Shown here piece after piece: positions 34,881 through 49,539 of a stretch of DNA of 64,000 nucleotides (the first letter of the stretch is position 1; the number at the start of each line of letters is the position of its first letter). The stretch is from Rhea pennata (Eukaryota > Chordata > Aves > Rheiformes > Rheidae), in NCBI RefSeq assembly GCF_028389875.1, contig NC_084670.1, positions 13,239,383 through 13,303,382 on the forward strand. The letters are read 5' to 3'. The position numbers were made by a program, and so were the translations under genes. The notes beneath the pieces are model-generated. The model was not told the DNA's origin. It was given only the letters and a program-made list of their open reading frames with translations, and ran no database searches.

Positions 34881-37800
34881 TGTGCCCAAGACCATTCTCT
34901 GACACTGAGGACAGCTGCTCAGCATAACCCACATTCATAGTATTAAATTCTCATAATTCTCAAAAGAAGAAAAATGTTGGTTGGGTCACAGGTAATACAG
35001 GAATACAGAAGAAAAGTCTGATTTAATTATAACTCTCTAGATTTCTGTAGCAATTTTTAAATATAAAATCAGTCTGATTAATCCAAACACTATGTATTTT
35101 TATATCTTCTGTGTTCTCAGAATGCTGCACTTCAGACTAGGCTGGAAAGGAGAGCAGCAAGGTTAGAGAGGACAAGTTAGAAAGCTTTGCTGACTCAGAA
35201 AAGTAATTGAATCTTCTCACCTGGAGAGTCTCTGTGAAGTACAAACAATGAATTGCACTGTTGTAGCTTTGAATGGTATTTAAGAACTGCAGTGAGCTGT
35301 TGTACCCAACCAAACCCCATGAAGGGGAAGGGAGGTCAGTGTGTGCGCTTGAATGCTTCTTAAATTTATCAGTGTAAGAAGCGTAGGGTCTCTGAATACT
35401 GCCACATGCAGTTATGCTCCTAAGCAAAAGTGTCTAGTAGAAGTTGGAGGTTCTGATGCTAAGAAGCTCATTCTACACTGTTTTATGTTTCATTGCCCTC
35501 TTGTCTCTGCTGAAATCCTGACCAAAGCATACCTCTTTTCCATGGCGATAGTTTGCCTTTGAATCCACAAAAGGAAAGCCACAGCCTAAAGGCATTTTGG
35601 TTAGAGCACTCATTCTAAAAGCACAGAGCAGACCCATCACAAACAATCTCCCTTGGAGGTCGTTAATGCCAACCTCTTGTACTGTTCTCATGCTCTGATA
35701 TTGCCAGAATACTGTTTGCTAATTTTATCTGTGATATTTTTAGCAAGGTCTCTTCTCTCAAACTTCCCAGCACAAACAAATCTAGGTGTCCACTGAGTTA
35801 TTACTTTGTCAGATATCTAAGCCACTATAAAGTCTGTGGGACAAATACTATAAAATAAATTTGAAAGTTAATGTGAGGTAATGAAAGCATGTTCAGAGAA
35901 AGTCATGGAAAAGAAGCTATTATACACCCACCCACCTTCATACTGGCAGCTAATTATTATTGCAAATCATAGCATGTGCACATATTGCAATCAAGTTTGA
36001 CTCTTTCAGAACTTGCTTGATCTCTGGGTTGCAATATCCAAACAGAAATATCTAATTTGAAATATGCCAATCCAAGGGGAAGAAATAAACCCTTCTAGCT
36101 TGTCATGACATGCACCTAGAGAGATTTTTCTGTGTGCTACATGATAGTATCATTCATATTTCACAGTTCAACATGTTTTTTAATTTAAAAAATTTATTGT
36201 ACACCTTCTTCCATAATATTCTCATGTTTTGCAGAATGCTGGTCACAATGTTGTGTAAATGTAGGTGTCAAGCTTTCAGGACTCTTCTTACTCTGTCTGT
36301 AATGTACTATCTTGTGCCACATAGCCTGAGGCTCTGGTCAGGAGTCCCTATACTGTGTTTCACAGCAGTACAAAAACCTATCCCAATGCCATTTTATTTT
36401 CCAGTTATTATCCTAGCTCTTTCCAGCTGACAGATGGGATTGTTAACTGTGACTTTGTTACAGTTTCTGTCTTGTCTTCAAATCTGACACCAAACTTTAT
36501 TCTGCATGATGCCAAGTCTGGTGAGACAGATCATCATCTTGGTCATGTTGCTATGATTCAACTGTTAGTTTAATATTAAAGCCTGTTCTGCTCATTTTCA
36601 AAAGAGGACAAGGAAGCAACTGTGCTGTCCAGCAGTGCTGACTGGTATCAGTCTATTAGAACTGAAATTTAGGCCAGTATATATTTTTTTTCTTTGTGTC
36701 TTTGCTAGCTTCCTTTGCAACTTTGCTACTAAACTGTGGTTTAACATCTTGCCAACATCTCTATTGGATGCACAGCTTCACTTTTTTTTTTTTTCCCCTC
36801 TTGTGTTATGCTGGTAATTATTTGCAGTTATTATACTGCATTTAGTGATGTCCTATTGTCTATTTTGCATCCAATTTTCTGTCTGTCTGCTGAGGTCGTG
36901 TCTTGGTCCGAATTTGAGCATTAAGTATGTTTTGCTGGTATCGTGTCTATTTTTCTTATCTGCAGAATATCATTTATTGAATTATTTATGACTCCTTTAT
37001 ATGGCACTTTTACTTTCTTTATCACCTTTAGATGATTCCATACTTAAAACACTTTCCATTGCTGTGTTTCTCTTCATAATTCGCATGTGTGCTATTTTGC
37101 ATGTAGTTTACTGTTTCTACTTTGTAGTTGCTATCCCATTTTTGTGTTTTTTTCCCCCTCTCCTTTTTCTCCTTTTTCCTCTTCTTTCTTGTAGTATTTG
37201 GTGAAATAGATGTCTGCTCCATTTTTGCTCTCCACTCTGCACATTTCTTGATTAAAACTCTTGCAGTCATTCCAACGGTTCATGGCATTTTAAGCCAATC
37301 TAAATCTAAGATCAATGTCACTGTCCTGTTCCCAGAGCCCTTCCTCTACATTTTTTGCCATCCCCTCACATGCATATACACACTTTTTCTCCACTGGCAG
37401 TAGCATTCATGCAACCAAGAGTCAGGTTCTGAAGTTGATCTGGCTGAAAATTAATCCTGAGGGAGGGTAGGGGGTATTTAGATCAGCTCAAGTTGCAATG
37501 GAGCCACAGTTTGAATGTGATCCTTTATATCTCTTGTCCCTTACCTAAACCTGTTATGAAGTTGGTTCTTCATGTATGTATGGAGAGACAGTCCGTTGGC
37601 TTGGAACCAGACCTATTGTTTCCATTAAGAACCTAATTCTTAGTTTCTGTTTTTTCCTACATGCAGGAACTGTTCCTTTCTGACATTGTTCGAACACACA
37701 AGAGAGAATCTGCATTTTCATTCCTCACTATGTCCTGTTGTCCCTCCTCAAGCACCATCTAGCAGCAGAGTTTCAGGTTTCACTGCAGAGCTTATCAGAC

Positions 37801-39541
37801 TAAGGTACGTGCACCACCAGTACAGCATGAAGGCTGCCTGAACAGCTGACTAAGCAGCAGCAGCTGCTGCTCTTATTGAGGGTGTTAGGTGTTATCTGAG
37901 TTCAGGAGTTCTTTAGGCCTAAAAGCCTAGTAATGTGCTACTGTTGGGAAGGTGTCTTCTGGAACAGAGGAGACAGTTTTATCACTCCCTGGGAGAACTG
38001 GTAGCTATGCATGTCAATCCAACCTGGAGCGTGTTTGTGGATCCCAGAGCAGGCTACAAACAGCCTAGTGATGGTTCAGAGGAAGAGGATGAATGTGGTT
38101 CTTCACTTTAACCAGTTTTCATTGTGTTTCTTGGCATAATAATAAGTAGCACTGACAAGGATCAACAGGATTTTTTCCCCGTTTTTTTTTCATTCCTCCT
38201 GAAAATAACCCATATCTTTCCTTAAAACAAATATTTCCTTACATGATTAGTTGGTGGTGATACTCTGTAGAAGAACCTATGAGTACAAACAGGAGTGAAG
38301 GATTTTATCACAATGGGGTGTATCATGGATAATCCAAAGCAGAATATTGCTACAAGAATCTACTAAGGGTAAAGCAGAGTAATCTCTTAACCAGGATATT
38401 TGCCGTTGAGGACAAATGGCTCTCCAGATGACAATCTAATTAACAGCTTTTTATTCTCACAAATCTTATCAACTATATACTCAGTAAAATTGCTGGCTCT
38501 TGCACTGTGTATGCACCACCACTGACTGAATTGCTTCATAGGCTTGTGCAGGTAACCAGATGCACCCCAAGCAGTGCTGCTCTTCAGCCATGCCTTGAGT
38601 AGTCGGTCAAGAGTAACAGACAATAGTATGGGTTTGGGATAAAAGGGTGTTAAAAAAAAAAAAATAATAATAATATGCTTCTGCTCTCACAGTTCAAACA
38701 AAGATTCATTATTAATGTCATTTACCTTGCTAAATACATGCACTTATTGTGAAATGGAGGATGATGTGACCATCTGGTGGGGCTTATTTTTGCAACTTGT
38801 AGTTCTGAAATCTGGCCTTTTTTCATATTGAATGTTCTAATGCAGAAGTTGCAGCCTGAAATAAGAATTGAAAAGGCTAATATTAACATGAACTCCCCAG
38901 GTGACCATTTCTGATTTCATCACATCCAGTGTAATTAGCTACTAAATTTAGTGTCGTATGTTCCTAAATTGTTTGTGAACAGATCCTGACTTTTGCAAAT
39001 AGTGGCACTGTTTTCTAGCATATTTAGCGTCGTCTTTGTTTTCCTGAGCAGTCCTCAGTGTTTGCTCTCTTAGTGGAATTAATCATGATAGTATGTGCTT
39101 GCATTTCAGCCATAATTAGGAAACTTTCTGTCTAATCTTGAAATAAATGAATTTAGACTTTTCCTGTAAATAGGTTCATGTTCTGCTTGAGAAAATTTTG
39201 CAGCGATTCTTGCACATTATTGAAAATTCTTGCATGGCTTTGGAAGCAAACTGCAAATACATGCTAAACACTTGAGTAAATACCTCCTTAAAGTGCTTTT
39301 GCTTTATTCAGGGCTCACTTTATGTCTGAGGAATGCTTACAGAGGGTCAACTGTTTCTTTGAAAAAACAGCTAAAATTTTGTATGCAGAGAGAGTGTAAA
39401 TGAATATAGAATAAGATATAAAGCTTTAAATCTCTCTGTCTCTTGGTGAGATCTGAGTGTTAAGGTCCACTCTTCTCTCTCAGGTTCTTCCTCTCAGACT
39501 TGCAGAGTCCAGAGCTATCATTTCATTTTGTCTCTTGAAAG

Positions 39542-39567
39542 TTTTTTTTTTTTTTTTTTTTTTTTTT
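39542..39567. repeat. Poly-T run
   Basis: Twenty-six T residues; no retroposon body or target-site duplication recognised beside it. Confidence 0.95.
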
Positions 39568-42500
39568 CCCCAATGCTCTTGTGAACTGTAACAAGCAAAC
39601 AGTAAAGCAGCAATGCTGGCTTTTTGGAAACTGTTGTTTGTTTTCCAGCTGAAATAATTTCCTTTTGAGGACCTCTCTCTTTGCTGTCTCAAGATTGCTA
39701 CTTCTCAGCATTTACTTACTTACTTGAGTACATTAATGTGATACTACCTAGGCAATTTGCAATGCCCTTTTAGCTTGGCTCTAGCATCCTTGCTCTGGCT
39801 TTGGGCTAGTTTGGAGAGAGGAAGTGTAGGGGAAGGAGAGTGAGAGAGGAGGAAGAATTCTGAATCTCCATCTTTGCAGCTGTTATCAGAAGGAGACAAA
39901 ATATCATGGTAAAACTCTAAAAGCCTTGTTCAAAGTGAAGCAGGGATAGTGTTTGAACTGCATCCAAAGCTAAATCCTCCTGCCCCTCCACTGAACTTCT
40001 TTTGTACAACAGTGTGCATTTTGACTGCGCATGAGAAAAGCTTCAAGCAATGCAAATGATAGCCTTCCTCTGAAACTCAAATAAACTGGGCATTCTGCAA
40101 GAAGGTAAATGTCATTGAAATCTCTAGTGGATTTAAGATGCAGTGCTTGAAAATTGTCAAATTTTTTCTTGTTTACCTAAGCCTTACTCCCTAGAGGCTA
40201 TGTTAAAGAAAGAGTATTTTACTTTAGAAAAACAATTGCTATTTCTGCCCACAGGATTAGACACAAACCTGTCAGCTCTTTATCCAAAGACCCATCTCTG
40301 ATGACAGCCAGTGGCCTGGCGTCTTTACTTTTCAATACAGAGTTACTATCCCTTTGGAGAAATTGTTGTCATTCTGCTCTGTGGGACTGAAAGACAGTCA
40401 AATTACTAAACAACATGGGGAAAGAAGGAAATGCTCTCAGTTACAGTAGGGGTAATTTCCTGTTTTATCTCAATTTTCTTCTTTATTCTCCCAAAATATT
40501 TAGTCCTGAGTGAACCTTTATTAATTTTACAGCCCTTAGACTATAGTAGCAGATTTCTTCCAAGTTAGCGTAAAAATGACGTATGTTATTTCTGTAGTGT
40601 CTAATTGAGAAAGAATGTGTTGATTAAAAACAAAAAAAGACTTAAATTGCATTCTGCTAATTGGTAGAGTTGGTGGATTCAGTGGAGTGAATATTAACTG
40701 GATTGGGGTCTGTCACAGATAGGATCTTGCCTTTCTTTGCTGTCGCCAAGTATCGGGAAAAGTTTATGTCTTGTCCTCTAGCTCTAGAAGTGACTGCTTT
40801 CATGTGTGCTGTTGATGTGTAAAGAGCGGTCTCTGGTAAGGTTGGTTCTTCACTTCTAACTCTACCAGCCACCCAGTTGAGTGTGACTGTAATAGCAGGA
40901 GATGGAATCTGTGTCTATGATTTCTGGGATATTAAAATGAAAAAATAGCATTAAATAACAAACCTTGGTGTTGGAATGTTTAAAGTGTCAAGTTACTTAC
41001 CTGTATGGTCTTAAATTGGCCACATTCTAGCATAAGCATTGTGCATAGTTTTTAAATTACATGATCAAAATCTAGTTCTAATGTGCCTGCCTTGTTTATG
41101 TGCCCAGGTTGGACAGCACACAGGTGGAGAGCAGCTATTTAATATCCTTTTTGCTGCTCCTTGTCACATTACTTCATGAAAGTGAAAGCATTTCCTGAAG
41201 ACAAGATGCCTAACTTCCTAATGGATGCTTTTATGCCATTCATTGTAATTTGGCATATCCCCATTAAAAATATTTATTATTGTTTTATAGGAAAGAAAAT
41301 GAATCACAGATAAATTAGAAAGAAATGTCTATTTATGTGGAATGTCCAATACAGGCTGCCTACATTTTTTTTCCAGATTACTTAGCATTATGCAGCAATT
41401 AATATGCTCAAAATACAGCTCCAGTTACCTTCAACTGCAGCTACAAGTGCTCAGTGCATCTGTGAATAAAGATTTTACAATTTCCAAGTAAGGGCCCAGA
41501 AAATGAGGGAGAAGAATACTGTGACTAGCTGTTAATTCAGAAGGCATTGGGGAGCGATTTTGGTAGGGACAAGCACTGAATCCATCTCTTCACAGCTGCC
41601 TTCTATGATCTAAATCACTAAACCACTTCTGCAGTTTTTTCCTTAAGACCACTTTCTCATTCACTGCATAATTTTTAAACTCTTTTTCCAGTAAAGGAAA
41701 CAGAGATACTGTAGGCAAAAAGCATATTCATGTAATGCTGACTCAGTCCCATGTTTTGGCAGTCCATATTTTGAACTAGAAACAGATTAACAAGGACCGT
41801 ATTTTCTTGTTTGATTACATCATTAAAAAACTTGTCACAGCCAGCCTGAATTTAAGTTGCACAGACAAGTTGAATTCTTACATTTCTTTATTCTTGTGTG
41901 TTTGATTCTAAAACTTTAATTGAATGTTTTTAATAATACCATTTGCATGTAATTCAATTTTTGTGTGTTTGGGCCTTCATCTCTCCTTAAAGGTGGTTCT
42001 GCTGATTATTCCATTGAAGACAATATCCAAAAGACCTTCAACTCATTAGGCACCTTAAATCTTCTTATAACTACATCTTTTCATCTTCTCTTCCATATTA
42101 CACAAAAGTATAGAAAAATCATTAGAAGCAAGTTTGCTCTCAGTTGCAATTTTGTTACCATTAATTAAAAGCTTTTTGTGAAATATATTTTGTTAAAAAT
42201 ACGGTAGGATAGTTAGCAGTTCTTTCAGAAGACAAAAAGGAAACCTTGTCCTTTAGATCTTATGTTTATAATTTGAGATGGATTCTTCAAAGTACAGCAG
42301 AGCTTTACCAGTGGCTCATTTTCATGGATGAAGATAGTTTTAATAACAAGGTAGACATTTCTTTTCTCCTTTGATCCATTGGGGCCAAATGTGTTGACCT
42401 AAAGATACAACATGATGGCTAATGTCTCTAAACACTTCACAAAGAGGGTGGATGTAATAGAGGACTAGGGTATTGGTTTATCCTGACTGAGAGGAGTAGA

Positions 42501-42794
42501 GTTTATGATTGAAGATTTGTATGCAGCTCATGTTTCTCAAACTGTGGCTAGGTAAAATTTTAAATATGCCAAGGGGTAAATTTTGTTGAAAGTTTTTTAA
42601 CGGAAAGAATGCAGTTGATTTATTTTTTTTTTTCCTCAGTATAGTAGTGTGTGATTTGATTTCATAGCTCAGGAATCAAGTACAAACTTAGATTTAAAAA
42701 CAAAGATGAAGATTCCAGAGAGTTTCTGATCTTATCTGTAAATCTTTCCAAATGACACTTCTCTTACTTGGGAATGCATTGCTCAGTTTTGCTG

Positions 42795-42795
42795 C

Positions 42796-42863
<68 letters not shown>

Positions 42864-42870
42864 GTATGTA
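42795..42870. repeat. (TA)n(CA)n(TA)n compound microsatellite
   Basis: Alternating TA, then about eight CA units, then TA again. The TA arms are self-complementary, so the tract can form cruciform or slipped structures. Confidence 0.95.
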
Positions 42871-44009
42871 TTTTGCATTATTTAAACACTGGGAGCATAA
42901 TTGAATAAAATATATTAAAGCCAGAAAACATCTGTGGAAACACTTTTTTTGTTCCTAAAGTTATATCATCTTGTTACACATCTATTTATATTGTGCTCAA
43001 ATAATGATAATTAATAATACTTAATAAAAGAAGACCATGAGTTAAATTCAGTGCTAGTTTATACCCTGAGCGTGTTCCGCTAGATTTGATAGAACTGGTG
43101 GAGGATATAAAGTTTTGCAGAATTGGACCTAGTTCTGATTAGTTACATGCTTTCAAAAGAAAAATAGACAAATATAAAGAGAACTGTAAAACCTGAGACT
43201 GAGATTAGAAGAATGCTGTGATTGCTTTTGTATTGCTGTTGTACTGATTTTAATTATATAAGAAATAGAAATTCTTAGACCATGGACCAAATCCGGCCTC
43301 AAGATCTTATTTTTCTGGACTGCAGCCATGGGAGGCCTCTGTCCTGGACTGTGTCCTGGCTGTCACACTGCCCTTTCATCTCTTAAGATGTGGGAGTGGG
43401 GCAGACAATCTGCTGTTCCTGGTGCCATGGTACGTTCCTCTAGCTTTCTGTGCACAGCAGAGTGGAGCTTAACCCTGTCAAGCAGAGCTCCTGCTGTTGT
43501 CCCTGGTCAGAGCCCCATACCTGCTGGTCAAAACAAGGCAAGACCTCCAGAGGCCCACAGAGGATGCTGATAGTGATGAGGTCACCATGGTGCCTAAGAA
43601 GACAGGATCCCGTACTACAGGATTCCCAAGTTCCCACCTTACTACCGGAACATTGTTGTTGTTTCTCCCTCTCCCACCCTTGAACCTTCATTCAAGACCA
43701 AGATGAGACCTCAGAGATTCCTGAGTTTTGTGATGCAATGATGCACAGGAGGATATTGTTGATCAAGGTGGCTCAGATCTGACAATGCTGGGATAAGGCC
43801 CTTCTAAATATGTTCTGTATCAGTGGTCACAAGAGAATATTCTGTTTTGCTCTTTTTTTCTCTCAGAACAAAATTAATTTACTCTTGGTTTAAATAAATC
43901 TATCTTTTACTGCTGTGCTTTAAGGTCTTCCTTAAATGTTTGTAGAGAAACATTAGATAAAGCCTCATGAAGAGGTAGAGACAAGGTTTTTTCAGAAGCA
44001 GTATGACTT

Positions 44010-44032
44010 AAAAAAAAAAAAAAAAAAAAAAA
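44010..44032. repeat. Poly-A run
   Basis: Twenty-three A residues, without a recognisable retroposon upstream. Confidence 0.95.
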
Positions 44033-45701
44033 GGCTGTGTTGCTTCAATAGAACGAAGTGAATGGCAATTTGGATAATGATAGAGCTTAGCCCTTAAAAT
44101 CAGTGTCTGAGTGGATCTTTGGAGGGAGCACAGTAGGGGATAGTGTCTGCTTTTGCAGACTGGAGAAGTATGGCAATCTATCTAACAAGTTGAAAGGAGG
44201 GATATAAATTTTCTGTTCAACTGTAGGGCCTTAAATACTGCGATTGAAGTACTCACTGGTTCATTAATGTGAAGAGCTATATTCTCTCAGATAAAATCTA
44301 TGTAGAGGGCAAATTGAGAGGGACATCTACACGTGAAATAAATTTAATATTTTTGTGATGTTAGAATCATGTTATAAAAATCATGGGAGTGTAAGGTATT
44401 GATAATAGGAGCAAAGAATGTAAAAGTTAATAGCAGAAAAAACAAATGTGTCCTTGGCAAGAAATATGTATTAACAAAATTCTGCAATCAGCAGCATTAC
44501 TTTTAAATGACAGTGCATTTTCAAAAAGAAGTTTTACCTTTTGAATACCCTTGAGAATATTGTGGATGTTTTTTCTTCTACAAGAGATCACAGTAAATTA
44601 TACGTTTGTTTTTCTTACTATTTTTATATGGGAAAATCAGCTGGTGGCATAAATGGACACAGCGCTCTGAAGAGTTGCTTAGTTGGTATTAATAGAGGAA
44701 AGCTATTGAGGAAGATGAACAGAGTTTTTCTCTGAGCACAAATTCTTTGCAGCATTTTAAATTCAGTTCTGTTATTTGCAAATAACAAATGATACTTTTA
44801 TATTAAATAGAATAATCTGTAGTTCAGTATAAAATGATTACTGTTCAATAAGCAACTTCAGAAATGGAAAATTGAAGTGCTTAGATGCATTTGGATTGAA
44901 AAAGGAAATGCCAGTGTTCTGAAAAGATTACTGTTCTTTAGAGTTTACTTGGTTCTGCTTCCAGGAATTTCTGTGGACCTTTGTCTTCTGATCTCAGAAC
45001 GTTTGTACATGTAAAATATTGATTTTTTTTAAAAAAAATTGTTTTAAAGCACAACCTTGTGTACTTTGTAGAAAAGCCATGTGCTATAGACATAGGATAG
45101 ACTGTATTCTTTATATCCTATAGATATAAAATAGTCCAGTTCTAACTTATTCAAGACTTGCCTGATGAAAAGCTGGCTAACTCTTGATTTTTTTTTTTTT
45201 TGGTAACTATATTTAATTGAGTGAAAGTTGAGTCATGGATCTGAGTGTGTTTGTGTGTGTATTAAAGGGGGGGGGGGGAACCAAGAACATGGAAGCTCTG
45301 AAAATGCTGTGTAGCCATGTTAAATTGTTACCATGACACTGAATAATAGTGAGGTGGTGAGCTGAATTTCTAATACTGTTAACAGTGTCCAGAAATCTTT
45401 GTCTCTTACTGGTGAAAAGTGCGCAAGCACCTCATAGTGTTTTTTTTGTTTTTGTTTTTTTTTAAGGCAGTACAGTTGTCCTGCTTCTAGAGTGAGGTTT
45501 AGATGAGTTTTGCTGAGAAATAAGGTGGATAGCACAATATGTGTTTCTCATTGGCTTTGTCACTAGTGCATGTATGGCATGCTTGTTTTAAGCTATAAGG
45601 ATTTTTCTGAAAAGTAAATGTAGAGTTCAAGCTATATTAAATCTCATGTGTTCTCTTCACCTTCCAGACTTTAAATGGAGGTGCAGTAGGAGTTTACTAC
45701 T

Positions 45702-45733
45702 TATATATATATATATGTACACACACACACATA
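45702..45733. repeat. (TA)n(CA)n microsatellite
   Basis: Short TA tract passing through GTA into about seven CA units. Confidence 0.9.
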
Positions 45734-48700
45734 TCAATTTGATTCAGCGGCCTTTTCAGGCAAAGGAAGAAAAGTCAGGCTAGTGAGAAGGTTTGAATTA
45801 AGATTAGATGGAACATTTTGATGACCTGATAAGATTTCCTGTTCAAACAATAGCCTGTCTTCGTATCATCTTATTATCTACCTCTGCTGTGCTATTGGGC
45901 TACAGAGTAGTTTAATTATATGTAACGGTAAGTTACATGAGATAAGGAAAACTAGATATGGAAGGCTGGGAAGATGAGATGTCTGGATAGTGTTGGACCG
46001 GATCTGTGACTCCACTGCTGATTCAGGTTGTACCTGACGGGTGAGAAATGCCATCTTGCGTCACCACTTGCTGATGAAAATTTGTAGTGGCAGCAAACAT
46101 GATAATAGTTTCTTCCTTTTTGGTTTCACTAGACGAACTCAATGTTCGATTTTAACAGTTAGTGAGCAGATTATAGTTTTCAAACTTTCTTTGAAGAAAG
46201 AAAAAAGTATATACTTTTTTGAAAAAAAAAGTATGAGACAAATAAGCTTAAGGTGTTAATCATTTGTGGTGTTTTGGGTTTGAAGTTCTTATCATAACTG
46301 TAGCTAAAGAGACTGATTTCATTATGTCCACTCACTTAATAAACCAGTCAAGCAACATTCATGGCACAGCCTAGCCCAGTGTAACAAGCTGTATAAGAAG
46401 TACAGAGAAACTCTTACCTGAATGCTGGCATTGTGTTACTGTATTAATCATTCAAAATTAAGGTTTTACCAGTTTTCTGCACAAAGGATTGATTTTATTA
46501 TGATAGAATTTAGTTTTTAAGATCTAGAATTCGAAATGGTTGCTGCCCAAACAACCGTATTTTCCTGAAGGTTGTATCTCCATAGCAATGCATCAGCAGA
46601 GTTTGAACTAGATGGCAAATGCACAAGGACTTTGACTGCAATTCTGTAAGTATTGACTTTGTGCGGCCTTTTATAGCAACTCAGACTTGAAAGACAATCC
46701 CATACTGACCTTGACATCCCTACCAGGCAACAATGACTGTATTTACTGTGGAAGAAAAGTTGCAGGCATGAATGAAATTTGAGTGAGGTATGTTTGACCT
46801 AAAGCTGATGTCAGGAGCATTGTAAGTCCAAGTAAAATGCTTCATGAAGCTCATGGAAAAGTTGCACTTATGATGTTTGATTTCATTTATTGTATAGTTG
46901 CTGCATTTCTCCTGGCAAATGAGTAACAATTTAGACCTGGGATTTAGTCTCAGCTCCATCAACTTGCTATGTAAATTCAAGCGCACAACTTAACTTTAAT
47001 TTGCATTTCCATGGCTCTGAAATGGGTACAGTGATCTCCTGTACCTACTGGGATTACTGGTCTCTTCACATAGTTTCCCTGAGATGAAATTCCCTTGACC
47101 TATAGCTGGACCTTCAGCTGCTGTTTACTGTTATTTCAGCTACAGTCACACCTCTGGTTCTTTTCCCCAGAAGCAGAGAGTGAAATCCCATATCCATTCT
47201 TAAAGAAAAGTGCGTATTTGTTTGAATTTGTTTTCATGTTTTTTTATCTCAAAATTAAGTTCTGCAGGAAAATAAATTCCAATTTTGTCTGTATTTGCAG
47301 AGTACAGTGCTATGCCTGGCCCCTTTACAAGCAGCAGCAGAGCATTGTCTGAAGCTACAAGGGCAGCTGCTGCAGGAATCCCTGTACGTTGTGAGCCTCT
47401 CATGGGTGTTTACAGACAGGCTGCAGCACCTTTAGTATTCCAGAAAATCTATTTGTATTCTGCTAAATACAAATAACTTACTATATTTTACTAAACTAAA
47501 AACTTAGAGAGCTTGTAGCTGCCATGGGACAACTTAAGAGATGAGCTTTGTCATGTTCTTAAAAAGGTGCCATAAGAATATCTTAGTAGGCAGGGGAATA
47601 GGTTGTGGAGAGTCACTTAGGGATGGAGCAGAGGGAGGGGAAAAAAGGCTGCCGAGACAGAAGTCATGAATAGGAGTGGGACTATACTATAAAAGTACTT
47701 AGGGTGTGGATTATGGAGCTGCACATGGAACTGGGAAAAGGTAAGGCAGAGGAACACTTATGAGGTTTTGTCTATGATAAATGTCTTGGTCCATTTACAA
47801 AAAGTCTAAAAGGTAAACATGTTATTTTGCTCAATATAGTGTTTAGAATGAAAGCCTGTTGGAGACGCTTAAACAAGATAACATTACATTGCTGTCTTTC
47901 CTTAGGGTATATAATTCACTGGAAATCCCTCAACACTTTGAACATAACTGAAAAAACTGTGTCTGACCTTTTCAAGACAGTTTCCCTCCAAGTCTCATTC
48001 CCTTCTTTCTCTATAGAATTCGTAAGGAAGAGGGGGAGGTGTAGTATTTTTCTGTCAGATAGAAACTTGTCCTATGCTTACCACACAGAGGGAACGAATA
48101 ATTTTCATCCCAGAAGAGCTAGAAGCTTGATTGCTGGAGAAATAAATAGGCAATTACTGTTAAATTTTTTTAATGAATGATAAGCTTACAATCTTTTACC
48201 CTGGATTGCAGCTTGCCTATTTCATTATATTAGACAACCCACAGCTGCAAACTTCAATAAGGACTCTTCATGAGTCTCCCCAAGAACATTACAATTTTTA
48301 GTTCCAGGGCCTTGGGTTGCAGCTGTAGCTGAGTGCAGAGGTGCATTTCCACTGGGGAGAGGGACTGAGAAGTTTGTAGGACCTGTATAAAACTATGGCA
48401 CTCTGGAGAGTGTGCTGCAAACTGGCATCTTTGGAAGTGCACAGGAAGGCAGCCAAGGAGCATGGACTAGAAAAAACCTCTCCAGTCCCTCTGTGCCCTG
48501 CTGTTGGGGAGGACTTGCCTTTGCGTAGAAATGGGGAGAGCTAATTCCCTTAACATCAGCCTGCCTATTGCCTCTAAGGGTTGCAACTGGATAGGAGAGA
48601 CTTACCAGGCAGGAAACAATATCTGTTATTAAATCTTTGACACAGCATTAACCTTCCTTGGATTCCACATATTAAGGAACTTGACTGATAAGCAGTTTCA

Positions 48701-49539
48701 TAATGTTAATTGGAATGTATTAGCTACACTTAAATAGGTACCTTGAATCACTGCAGAGAGGATGAAAACATCCAGTTCAAGGAATTTATTAAGGAATAGG
48801 AGGAGCTTTGATGTGTATTAGAGCTGTAGAAATGAAGCAATGTAGCACACGTGGAATACAGAGAAGGTGCCAAGTACAGAAAATACAAAGTCTTCCAAGA
48901 TATAGTGTAATGAGCAGAAGTACTGGAAAAAAAAGACTGCAGGAAAAGCAACAAAGTGAAATCTCAGTACTGTATAGAGCCCCGGTATTTGAGAGAAGAG
49001 TTTGAATTAATGAAAAGATGTAGAGAAATACAGCCAAAGTGCAAGTGAAAGAAGATTTCTTCAACAGCTAAATCTATTAATCTGCAGTTAATCCCACTGC
49101 AGAGTAGGAAAGTCCCAAGAAAGTTCAGAGAGCCTTTATCAGACTTGCAGAAATGAAAATTGTTTCCCATTCTCCATGAGTTTATGCCAGCTCTTCCTAT
49201 GAAATGGCATGCACAGCAAAATGCAAGCACCTCTGGTGGGATATTTATGTTGGTTGCTGATAATGATTATCTCACTTAAGAAACAGTTGCAGCCTTCAGA
49301 CAAAGAGAAGCTTCCTGCACTATGAAGATGGCTGAACATAAAACAGTATCTCACACTAACAAACAGCCTGAAGATTTTTAGAGCCCAAATAATATAGAGA
49401 GAGTTTGGACTTTTCTGACCAACAGACAGTTAATGTTTGCAGAGAAGATTCAGAGGGTTGCACAGGGATTAATTACAAACAAGCAGCCTGTTTCCCAAAT
49501 ATCACAAAACATCTGCAGGCTATAGATTGCCATTTGTAT

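Larger units (their letters stand above)
32814..42790. other. Intergenic region without recognisable genes (middle part)
   Basis: AT-rich. Contains the possible CR1 remnant at 34795-34880, poly-T at 36782-36794 and 39542-39567, and an A-run followed by AAT units at 38652-38675. TAATTA-like homeodomain-type motifs occur, as around 38995-39175, in sequence that might be conserved non-coding DNA, which I cannot test. No exon chain could be built. Confidence 0.65.
42871..49500. other. Intergenic region without recognisable genes (third part)
   Basis: Holds poly-A (44010-44032), an 18-bp perfect palindrome centred on TTTGCAAA (44770-44787), poly-G (45267-45278) and a TA/CA tract (45702-45733). 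A moderately GC-rich stretch at 43300-43700 has short overlapping frames without homology. No gene supported. Confidence 0.65.

Noticed and set aside
38387-38623. 78-codon minus-strand frame that reads like a plausible soluble protein
   Set aside because: No recognisable family, no flanking splice sites that extend it, and AT-rich local composition. Kept out for lack of support.
40650-40700. tRNA-like TTGGTAGAG word
   Set aside because: It looks like an A-box fragment, but there is no B box (GGTTCGANNCC) or cloverleaf around it.
42525-43320. Possible hAT DNA transposon remnant (TTTCTCAAACTGTGG near 42533, CCAAATCCGGCC near 43287)
   Set aside because: The words resemble hAT-type termini, but there is no matching inverted end, no target duplication and no transposase; chance is as good an explanation.
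43328-43706. Overlapping 70-80-codon frames in a moderately GC-rich stretch
   Set aside because: Several frames on both strands are open at once, none has a domain, signal or splice-supported partner, and none matches a family I know.
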